NCBI RefSeq assembly: GCF_001613385.1
Contig: NZ_BDCG01000016.1
Location: 186,001 to 250,000 of the forward strand
DNA from: Nocardia flavorosea NBRC 108225
GTDB taxonomy: Bacteria > Actinomycetota > Actinomycetes > Mycobacteriales > Mycobacteriaceae
DNA length: 64,000 nucleotides
Direction: 5' to 3'
Numbering within the stretch: the first letter of the stretch is position 1; each line of letters begins with the position of its first letter. The position numbers and the translations under genes are program-made. Under the pieces are notes generated by a model that was not told the DNA's origin, did not search any database, and saw only the letters and a program-made list of their open reading frames with translations. Below, one piece after another: positions 57,710 to 64,000 of this stretch.

Positions 57710-59761
57710 ATGAAGTTCGTGCTACGCGCCACTGTGGCAATGGCCGCCGTCGCGCTGCTGGTGCCGCTGCTGGGTGGCGGCGCCGCGGCAGCGCCGGTGG
57801 TGACGGGACCGGATGGGGGAGCGGCCGGGGCGCAGTGGGCGGCCACCCACGACGGCCCGCAGCAGTACCCGAATATCCACATCACCTGGGATGTGCCGAT
57901 CACGATGAGTGACGGCACGGTGCTGAAGGCGAATGTGTACCGGCCCGCCGATACCGCTTCGCGGCCGATCGACACCCGCACACCCGTGCTGGTGAATATG
58001 ACGCCGTACACCAAGCTGGCGACGAACCTGATCGACCACATGGGGTCGGTGCCGGGTCTGTCCGACGCCGTGAACCAGCTGGCCCGCGATATCGATATGA
58101 CCGGGACTCCACTGTCCGGGCTCACCGATCTCACCAAGGCGCTCGGTGGAGGCGCGATGCGGAACTTCGCCGTGGACCGGCAGCTGGTGAAGAGCGGCTA
58201 CGTGCAGGTCGTGGTCGATGTCCGCGGGACCGGGTTCTCCCAGGGCGTATGGGACATGCTGCGGCAGCGAGAACAAGCCGATACCGTCGAGGTGATCGAT
58301 TGGGCCTCCCGGCAGGCCTGGTCCGACGGTCAGGTCGGGATGACCGGTATGTCGTATTCGGGAATCAACCAGCTCCAGGCCGCCGAGAAGCATCCGCCCG
58401 CGCTGAAGGCGCTGTTCCCCGTGGTGCCGGGTAGTGACCTGGCGCAGGACGTACTCATGCCCGGCGGCGGGTTCGGCTTCAATTTCATCCCGCTGTGGAT
58501 GACGCTGATCAACACGACCAAATGGATGCCGAATGTGGAATCCATGGTCAACGGCACCTTCGATCCGCGATGGCTGCACGATCGGTTGTCTTCGCCGTTC
58601 ACCTACCTGGACGTTTTTCTCAACGCCTATACCACCCCGCGGGTAGAGGATCTGGATCCGCGGTTGCAGGAGATGATCCGCGGCGACAGCCCGGACCGGC
58701 AGGCCTGGCTGGGGGATCCTTCGAAAGTCGACGTGCCGACCTTCGTCACCGGTGGCTGGCACGATCTGTTCACCTACTCCGAATCGCAGATCTACAACCA
58801 GATGCCGCTCGCACCCGGGCAGAAGCAACTGCTCATGGGCGATACGTATCACATCAATTCGGGTAGCGAATCGGGGAAGCCCGGATTGCCGCCGCGGCTG
58901 GACGTGCTGCAGCGGGCCTGGTTCGACAGGTGGTTGAAAGGTATCGACAACGGGATCGATCGGTACGGGCCCGTGACTCTGCGGCAGCAGGGCGGGGGCT
59001 GGGTCACCAGGGACGGTTTCGGTGAGAGCGCCCCGGCCGATCAGCAGGCCGAACACCGCCGGATGTATCTGTCCGCGGCGCCCAGCGGGACCGGCGGCCA
59101 CAGCGTCCACGACGGATCGCTGACCGCCGTCGCCGACAGTGCCGCGCGGCTGACCGTCGCGCCGGGGCTCACCGGTTTGTGTTCCAACGACGCCGGCCAG
59201 GCCACCGCGGGCGTTATCGCGATCGTCAATGCCTGTGGTGCGGATTCGCGGATCCAGGAATCGAACGGGTTGACCTTCACCAGTGCCCCGGTTGCCGAAG
59301 CCGTCGATATTTCCGGGCCCATCGCGGTGCATCTGGAGACCGTGCACGACGCGGCCGACGGCTACTGGTCGGTGACGGTCAACGATGTGGCGCCGGACGG
59401 GCAGTCACGGGTGTTGTCGTCGGGGCAGCTGATGGCTTCCCTGCGGGAGATCGACGAATCCCGCAGCAGCCGGTCGGCCAACGGTGACTACACCGATCCG
59501 CGGCCGTTCGTCACGATCGAAAACCGGCGGCTCACCGTTCCCGGTGAGGTCACCACGCTGGATATCGCGGTACCCGCGATCGAGGCGCGGCTGGAGCCCG
59601 GGCATCGGCTGCGGGTGGACGTCTATGCCGGCAATCCCCCGAAGGGAGTGCCGCCGCTGCCGATGCTCCTCGACACCGGGTTCAAACCGCAGCATCTGCA
59701 GCTCGATCCGCACCGGCCGAGTTTCGTGAACGTGCCGGTGCGCGGAAACCCCGGTTGGTGA
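57710..59761 (+). CDS. Secreted X-Pro dipeptidyl-peptidase / CocE-like (S15) hydrolase
   Basis: Predicted 683 residues. A signal peptide (residues 1-29, ending GGGAAAAPVV) implies export. The S15 domain has DVPITMSDGTVLKANVYRPA, the nucleophile motif GMTGMSYSGI, the acid near VTGGWHDLFTYSE and the His in MGDTYHINSG. A C-terminal jelly-roll (PepX_C) covers the last 200 residues (SVTVNDVAPDGQSRVLSSGQ, LEPGHRLRVDVYAGNPP). ATG 57710 starts the signal peptide. The substrate is an exported peptide or ester; it sits between gpm1 and senX3. Confidence 0.92.
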   Translation: MKFVLRATVAMAAVALLVPLLGGGAAAAPVVTGPDGGAAGAQWAATHDGPQQYPNIHITWDVPITMSDGTVLKANVYRPADTASRPIDTRTPVLVNMTPYTKLATNLIDHMGSVPGLSDAVNQLARDIDMTGTPLSGLTDLTKALGGGAMRNFAVDRQLVKSGYVQVVVDVRGTGFSQGVWDMLRQREQADTVEVIDWASRQAWSDGQVGMTGMSYSGINQLQAAEKHPPALKALFPVVPGSDLAQDVLMPGGGFGFNFIPLWMTLINTTKWMPNVESMVNGTFDPRWLHDRLSSPFTYLDVFLNAYTTPRVEDLDPRLQEMIRGDSPDRQAWLGDPSKVDVPTFVTGGWHDLFTYSESQIYNQMPLAPGQKQLLMGDTYHINSGSESGKPGLPPRLDVLQRAWFDRWLKGIDNGIDRYGPVTLRQQGGGWVTRDGFGESAPADQQAEHRRMYLSAAPSGTGGHSVHDGSLTAVADSAARLTVAPGLTGLCSNDAGQATAGVIAIVNACGADSRIQESNGLTFTSAPVAEAVDISGPIAVHLETVHDAADGYWSVTVNDVAPDGQSRVLSSGQLMASLREIDESRSSRSANGDYTDPRPFVTIENRRLTVPGEVTTLDIAVPAIEARLEPGHRLRVDVYAGNPPKGVPPLPMLLDTGFKPQHLQLDPHRPSFVNVPVRGNPGW

Positions 59762-59783
59762 ACGCCCGCCGGCACTGACCGAT

Positions 59784-59824
59784 ACGAACCCCGTTGTGTC
59801 CCAGACGCAACGGGGTTCGTCGTT
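59784..59824 (+). terminator. Terminator hairpin after the S15 hydrolase
   Basis: Perfect 13-bp stem ACGAACCCCGTTG (59784-59796) and CAACGGGGTTCGT (59808-59820) with an 11-nt loop. It is followed by CGTTG, not a T-run. Confidence 0.7.
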
Positions 59825-59967
59825 GCCGAGGGGTGGAACACGCCCGGACCGATTCCAAACCAGGTCCATGCCCAACAATGCGTAAACGCCCGGCGAACAC
59901 CGCCGTAATCGCCCGTGACCTGCGTGAAACTTCACCGACCCCGGGTTTGTTTACGCGTCGTCGACCG

Positions 59968-59973
59968 TACGAT
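59968..59973 (+). promoter_or_regulatory. -10 hexamer of senX3-regX3
   Basis: TACGAT, 7 nt before GTG 59981, suggesting a leaderless operon transcript. No clear RegX3 box was identified upstream. Confidence 0.55.
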
Positions 59974-59980
59974 TCTTGGT

Positions 59981-61216
59981 GTGAGCGTTCCCCAGGCCGT
60001 ACTACTGGCAGTCCTGGCGGCTGTCGTCGGACTGGCCGTCGGTGGATTGGTGATCCCGTACGTGAACGCCCGGACGGCGCAGCGCCGCCAGGCCGATTCC
60101 GGTCTCACCATGTCCCAGGTTCTCGACCTGATCGTGCTCGCCTCGGAGAGCGGCATCGCGGTCGTGGACGAGTACCGCGACGTCGTGCTCGTCAACCCGC
60201 GTGCCGAGGAACTCGGCCTGGTGCGTAACCGGCTGCTCGACGAACGCGCGTGGGAAGCGGTGGAGAAGGTGCTGTCCACCGCCGAATCGGCGGAATTCGA
60301 TCTCACCGCGGAGAAACCCACACCCGGCCGGGGCCGGATCGCGGTGCGTGGCCTGGCCCGTCCGCTGTCCCCGGAAGAAACCAGTTTCACCGTCCTGTTC
60401 GCCGACGACGATTCCGAACAGGCCCGGATGGAAGCCACCCGCCGCGATTTCGTCGCCAATGTGAGCCACGAGCTGAAGACACCGGTCGGTGCTATGAGCC
60501 TCCTGGCCGAAGCGCTGCTGGAATCGGCCGACGATCCCGAGGCGGTCCGGCATTTCGGGGAACGCGTCCTCGGGGAATCCAACCGGCTCGGGAAAATGGT
60601 TACCGAGCTGATCGCGCTGTCGCGCCTGCAGGGGGCGGAGAAATTGCCCGAACTCGAGGTCGTGGATGTCGATACGGTGGTCAGCCAGGCCGTGGACCGT
60701 TCGCGCACGGCCGCCGAAGCCGCCGGGATCACGGTCAGCACCGACCGGCCCAGTGGGCTCGAGGTCCGCGGCGACGAAACTCTGCTCATCACCGCCTTGT
60801 CGAACCTGGTGGAGAACGCCATCGCCTACTCGCCGCGCGGCTCGCATGTTTCGGTCAGCCGCTCGATCCGCGGCAACTATGTCGCGATGGCCGTCACCGA
60901 CCGGGGGATCGGTATCGCCAAGGACGACCAGGAACGCGTCTTCGAACGCTTCTTCCGGTCCGATAAAGCGCGCTCCCGCGCGACCGGGGGAACCGGCCTG
61001 GGTCTGGCTATCGTGAAGCACGTGGCCGCCAACCACAACGGTGAGATCACGCTGTGGAGCAAGCTCGGCACGGGCTCGACATTCACCCTGCGCATACCCG
61101 CGCACCAGGAGGCCGATGGTGACGGCGCCGCCGGTCTGCCCGCGTTGACGAAGAGAGAACCCAGCCCGCGGCAGTCCGGCCCGGGCCGATCGAATGGTGT
61201 GGAGGCACGCAGATGA
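59981..61216 (+). CDS. senX3: Sensor histidine kinase SenX3
   Basis: Predicted 411-residue membrane kinase of the phosphate-responsive SenX3-RegX3 system. It has two closely spaced N-terminal transmembrane segments (about 5-25), a PAS-like domain (about 38-140), the phospho-acceptor box FVANVSHELKTPVGAM with His163, and the catalytic boxes NLVENAIAYSP, DRGIGI and GGTGLGLAIVKH. In mycobacteria PitA and Pst activity feed this sensor. GTG 59981 begins just before the membrane segment. The stop overlaps regX3 by 4 bp. Confidence 0.97.
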   Translation: MSVPQAVLLAVLAAVVGLAVGGLVIPYVNARTAQRRQADSGLTMSQVLDLIVLASESGIAVVDEYRDVVLVNPRAEELGLVRNRLLDERAWEAVEKVLSTAESAEFDLTAEKPTPGRGRIAVRGLARPLSPEETSFTVLFADDDSEQARMEATRRDFVANVSHELKTPVGAMSLLAEALLESADDPEAVRHFGERVLGESNRLGKMVTELIALSRLQGAEKLPELEVVDVDTVVSQAVDRSRTAAEAAGITVSTDRPSGLEVRGDETLLITALSNLVENAIAYSPRGSHVSVSRSIRGNYVAMAVTDRGIGIAKDDQERVFERFFRSDKARSRATGGTGLGLAIVKHVAANHNGEITLWSKLGTGSTFTLRIPAHQEADGDGAAGLPALTKREPSPRQSGPGRSNGVEARR

Positions 61217-61902
61217 CGAGTGTGTTGATCGTCGAGGATGAGGAATCGCTGGCCGATCCGCTCGCCTTCTTGCTGCGCAAGGAAGGTTTCGAGGTCACGG
61301 TCGTCGGCGACGGCCCCTCGGCGCTCGCCGAGTTCGACCGTTCCGGCGCCGATATCGTCCTGCTGGATCTGATGTTGCCCGGCATGAGCGGTACCGATGT
61401 CTGTAAACAGCTGCGCACCCGCAGCGGTGTTCCGGTGATCATGGTCACCGCGCGCGACAGCGAGATCGACAAGGTGGTCGGGCTGGAACTCGGTGCCGAC
61501 GACTACGTCACCAAACCGTATTCGGCACGGGAACTGATCGCCCGCATCCGGGCGGTGCTGCGCCGCGGTGCCGGTGACGAACTGGATGCCGGTAGCGAGA
61601 ACGGCGTGCTGGAGGCCGGCCCGGTGCGGATGGATGTGGACCGGCACACGGTGCTGGTGAACGGCAACCCGGTGACCCTGCCGCTGAAGGAATTCGACCT
61701 GCTCGAATACCTGCTCCGCAACTCCGGCCGGGTCCTCACCCGCGGGCAGCTGATCGACCGGGTGTGGGGCGCGGACTATGTCGGCGATACCAAAACCCTC
61801 GACGTGCACGTCAAACGGCTGCGGTCGAAGATCGAAGCCGATCCGGCCCGGCCCGAACACCTGGTGACCGTACGCGGCCTGGGATACAAGCTCGAGGCCT
61901 GA
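61213..61902 (+). CDS. regX3: Response regulator RegX3
   Basis: Predicted 229-residue OmpR-type regulator. The receiver domain has the acidic pair near residues 8-10, the phospho-acceptor Asp52 in VLLDLMLPG, and Lys in VTKPY; the winged helix covers residues about 130-229 (LKEFDLLEYLLRNSGRVLTR, DVHVKRLRSKIEADP). It controls phosphate-starvation genes. ATG 61213 overlaps senX3, unlike M. tuberculosis where MIRU-type repeats separate the two genes. Confidence 0.98.
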   Translation: MTSVLIVEDEESLADPLAFLLRKEGFEVTVVGDGPSALAEFDRSGADIVLLDLMLPGMSGTDVCKQLRTRSGVPVIMVTARDSEIDKVVGLELGADDYVTKPYSARELIARIRAVLRRGAGDELDAGSENGVLEAGPVRMDVDRHTVLVNGNPVTLPLKEFDLLEYLLRNSGRVLTRGQLIDRVWGADYVGDTKTLDVHVKRLRSKIEADPARPEHLVTVRGLGYKLEA

Positions 61903-61909
61903 GCGACCC

Positions 61910-61961
61910 GGGCCCGGAGGCGGCAGCGGAGCGTGACCACGCAGGGCCCTCGGCCGGGCCC
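61910..61961. terminator. Hairpin between convergent genes after regX3
   Basis: GGGCCCGG (61910-61917) can pair with CCGGGCCC (61954-61961). The loop is long, so a bidirectional terminator is possible but unproven. Confidence 0.4.
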
Positions 61962-61981
61962 ATGGATACAGCCCGAGCGAG

Positions 61982-62326
61982 TCAGGGGAAGTAGATCCAG
62001 ACCTCGCCGACGGGCGTGTCGTTCCGGTGCAGCGGCGCCCAGCCCAGACCGTCCTCCTGGCTGCAGTCGTAGAGGGGCACGGTGCTGCCGTCACCGCGGC
62101 AGACGATGCTGCGCCGGGTTCCGTGCGGGCTGAGTACCAGCTGTTTGCCCGAATCACGGGCGGCCAGTGCATTCGGGGCGCCCAACGGAATGAATTCGGC
62201 GGTCCGGTCGGAGAACTGATGCGGGTCAGCGGCAGGTTGCGCGGACGCGCCGGCCGCAACCGCGGTCGTAGCGGCCCAGATGAGGACGACGGTGAACAAG
62301 GCGCGGGTCACGGCGGCAGCCCGCAC
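61982..62326 (-). CDS. Small secreted hypothetical protein
   Basis: Predicted 114 residues. A signal peptide (residues about 1-30, LFTVVLIWAATTAVAAGASA) is followed by a short mature region with RRSIVCRGDGSTVPLYDCSQ, whose two cysteines could form a disulfide, and the C-terminal VGEVWIYFP. GTG 62326 is chosen because it directly precedes the signal; ATG 62440 would add a 38-residue Arg-rich leader. No family recognised. Confidence 0.6.
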   Translation of the reverse strand: MRAAAVTRALFTVVLIWAATTAVAAGASAQPAADPHQFSDRTAEFIPLGAPNALAARDSGKQLVLSPHGTRRSIVCRGDGSTVPLYDCSQEDGLGWAPLHRNDTPVGEVWIYFP

Positions 62327-62597
62327 GATGTGTGTGCTGCGGGCGGGCGAACGTAGCGCCGCAGCGAGCCGGGCCGGTCGCGGCGCCGTATGCCTCTGTT
62401 TTACCGGCCGGCGGTCTCCCGGAGCCAGGAGATATTCCATGACGCCACCAGCGGCGGTATCCGGCTGGTGTCCGCCGGGGTAGGCCGGGCATTTTCCGGC
62501 GGGGCGAACGGACATGGTGTGGAGCGCAGCGAATCGCCCGGCTTTCATGGCGCGGCCTCCGGTAGGTGGGGGTTATCGCAGCTCGAGTCCCCGGATT

Positions 62598-63509
62598 TTA
62601 TCGGGCACCGGCGGTAAACCGTGGCGACGCGCCCCGGGCCTTGCGGCGGGCCTCGGTGGTCGCGGGGTGTTCCGCGATGATCGGGGTGCCCTCGCGTCGG
62701 CGCAGCTGCCGCTCGAGCTCCCGATAGGCGGGCTCGCCCAGCAATTCGATGAGTTCGGCGCGATAGGCCTGCCACACCGGACGCTCGCCGATATGCGCGT
62801 CGGGGGAGCCGGAACAGTACCAGTCGAGATCGATTCCCCCCGGTCCCCAGCCGCGCCGATCGTATTCGGTCAGAACGGTCCGCAGGATCTCCACACCGTC
62901 CGGCCGGGTCACCCATTCCTGGGTGCGGCGGATCGGCAGCTGCCAGCAGACGTCGGGTTTGACGGTATGCGGTTCCAGGCCCCGGCGTACGGCCATGATG
63001 TGCAGGGCGCATCCCCCGCCACCCGGGAAATCCGGTCGGTTCAGAAAGATACAGGCGTCGTTGTGGCGGCGGGTCCGTTCGGCGGACTCGCCGTCGAGTT
63101 CGTCGATTTCCAGGTAGGACTTGCGGCTGATCTTGCCCTTGTCGTTGCGGGCCTCCTCCATCAGCTGCCAGTCGTCGGCGGTCAGCATCTTCACCGCTTT
63201 GCGCAGCCGTTTGCGATCGTCGTCGTCGGAGAGGAACGCGCCGTGTGTGCAGCAGCCGGCGTCGGGTTGTTCGGCGAGGATCCCCTGGCAGGCAGGGGTG
63301 CCGAAAACGCAGGTCCAATGGGAGAGCAGCCAGGTCAGGTCGGCGGCGATCAGATGTTGTTCGTCGGCCGGATCCACGAACTCCAGCCACTCTCGCGCGA
63401 AGTCGAGTGGCACTTCCCGGCTCGGCCGCATCTTCGGCATCGGAAGATCGGTCGGGGTAGGCCCAGCGGGAGCGGGCATCGAGTCGTTCGTGGCTGCGCC
63501 AGACGTCAC
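62598..63509 (-). CDS. Conserved Cys-rich protein (Rv0495c-like), possible metal site
   Basis: Predicted 303 residues. Cysteines cluster in HWTCVFGTPACQG, DAGCCTHGAFL and NDACIFLNRPDFPGGGGCAL, the last two resembling zinc or iron-chelating YkgJ-type motifs. The remainder is hydrophilic. It is in the place of M. tuberculosis Rv0495c, divergent from ppx. GTG 63509 is chosen for a TAGCGT hexamer 8 nt upstream; a longer frame adds only seven residues. Function unknown. Confidence 0.8.
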   Translation of the reverse strand: MTSGAATNDSMPAPAGPTPTDLPMPKMRPSREVPLDFAREWLEFVDPADEQHLIAADLTWLLSHWTCVFGTPACQGILAEQPDAGCCTHGAFLSDDDDRKRLRKAVKMLTADDWQLMEEARNDKGKISRKSYLEIDELDGESAERTRRHNDACIFLNRPDFPGGGGCALHIMAVRRGLEPHTVKPDVCWQLPIRRTQEWVTRPDGVEILRTVLTEYDRRGWGPGGIDLDWYCSGSPDAHIGERPVWQAYRAELIELLGEPAYRELERQLRRREGTPIIAEHPATTEARRKARGASPRFTAGAR

Positions 63510-63562
63510 AACCCCTAACGCTAACACCACGACCAGGTCGATTGCTGTTCAGGTAGACCAAG

Positions 63563-63568
63563 TACCGT
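63563..63568 (+). promoter_or_regulatory. -10 hexamer of ppx
   Basis: TACCGT, 6 nt before GTG 63575, the same hexamer and spacing as at murB. Confidence 0.55.
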
Positions 63569-63574
63569 GTCCGT

Positions 63575-64000
63575 GTGCGTCTAGGTGTCCTCGATGTCGG
63601 CAGCAACACCGTTCACCTACTGGTGGTGGACGCGCACAGGGGTGGTCATCCCATGCCGATGAGCTCGACGAAGGAGTCGCTGCGGCTCTCGGAGAGCATG
63701 GACGACGCCGGGCGGATCACGGCCGAGGGGGCGCAGAGACTCGTCGATACGGTGGCCGATCTCGCCAATCTGGCGATCACCTCCGGCTGCGCGGAACTGA
63801 TGGCGTTCGCCACCTCGGCGGTACGCGAGGCGACCAATTCCGACGAGGTACTCGCGCGGATCCGTACGGAGACCGGCGTGGATCTGCGGGTGCTGGCCGG
63901 AGTGGACGAGGCGCGGTTGACATTCCTGGCCGTTCGCCGTTGGTACGGCTGGAGCGCCGGCCGGATTCTCAATCTCGATATCGGCGGCGGTTCGCTCGAG
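63575..64000 (+). CDS. ppx: Ppx/GppA exopolyphosphatase, 3' end outside the window
   Basis: The first 142 residues are present and the frame is still open at the window edge. The opening LGVLDVGSNTVHLLVVDAH is the phosphate-1 loop of the Ppx/GppA family, and FATSAVREATNSDEVL and ILNLDIGGGSLE are the next conserved motifs. The family degrades polyphosphate or pppGpp. It matches M. tuberculosis Rv0496 (Ppx1) by position after regX3 and the Cys-rich gene. With PPK2, PitA and SenX3-RegX3 it completes the phosphate theme of this window. Confidence 0.93.
   Translation, partial: MRLGVLDVGSNTVHLLVVDAHRGGHPMPMSSTKESLRLSESMDDAGRITAEGAQRLVDTVADLANLAITSGCAELMAFATSAVREATNSDEVLARIRTETGVDLRVLAGVDEARLTFLAVRRWYGWSAGRILNLDIGGGSLE

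Noticed and set aside
59915..59936. Possible PHO/RegX3 box (GTGACC and TTCACC) upstream of senX3
   Set aside because: The two halves are not direct repeats at 11-bp spacing and match the consensus poorly.

Overview
The window is a high-GC actinobacterial chromosome segment, most likely from Nocardia or a close relative in the Mycobacteriales. The reasons are lineage markers (mycothiol glycosyltransferase mshA, RamB, an HBHA-like protein, EspG, senX3-regX3, paired DUF2505 genes) and a gene order that repeatedly follows Mycobacterium tuberculosis Rv0462 to Rv0496 (lpdC, ramB, aceA, fadB2, a regulator plus hbhA, deoC, murB, an SDR, mshA, gpm1, senX3-regX3, ppx). The genus is an inference from remembered gene order; no search was run.

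Layout. 1-6.3 kb: truncated S9 peptidase, hydrolase with TetR, ZIP-like transporter, lpdC. 6.6-13.5 kb: AhpD-like protein, polysaccharide deacetylase, SRPBCC-ArsR pair, XRE regulator, patatin, VOC protein, membrane-anchored hypothetical. 13.6-19 kb: fadE5, MFS exporter, pitA operon with two DUF3349 genes. 19-26 kb: glyoxylate-shunt block (ramB, aceA, fadB2) interrupted by a PfkB kinase and XdhC. 26-31 kb: repeat-rich stretch holding a MetE-like protein that lacks its zinc ligands, an alcohol dehydrogenase and a cluster of DnaA-box-like sites. 31-36 kb: PDZ protease, VKOR-DsbA pair, PPK2, then an orphan three-gene type VII secretion cassette (PE-like, PPE-like, EspG). 36-48 kb: methyltransferase, trans-enoyl-reductase-like protein, AarF kinase, TetR, DUF445, XRE-hbhA operon, purU, deoC. 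48-64 kb: cell-envelope and redox genes (murB, mshA), gpm1, secreted S15 hydrolase, senX3-regX3, Cys-rich DUF protein, start of ppx.

Functional themes. LpdC, FadE5, isocitrate lyase and FadB2, with RamB, fit growth on fatty acids and acetate. PitA, SenX3-RegX3, PPK2 and Ppx form a phosphate and polyphosphate theme. VKOR, DsbA and a PDZ serine protease serve folding outside the membrane. MshA and MurB feed thiol and peptidoglycan synthesis.

The most unusual features are: (1) a dispersed family of intergenic inverted repeats whose nested stems differ between copies yet stay paired, and which often sit directly before start codons; (2) the MetE-like protein with three of four zinc ligands replaced; (3) the orphan PE/PPE/EspG-type cassette; (4) a DnaA-box cluster away from any dnaA gene; (5) many start codons preceded at 6-8 nt by a -10-like hexamer, which suggests widespread leaderless transcription. 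No tRNA, rRNA, CRISPR array, transposase or prophage gene was seen.
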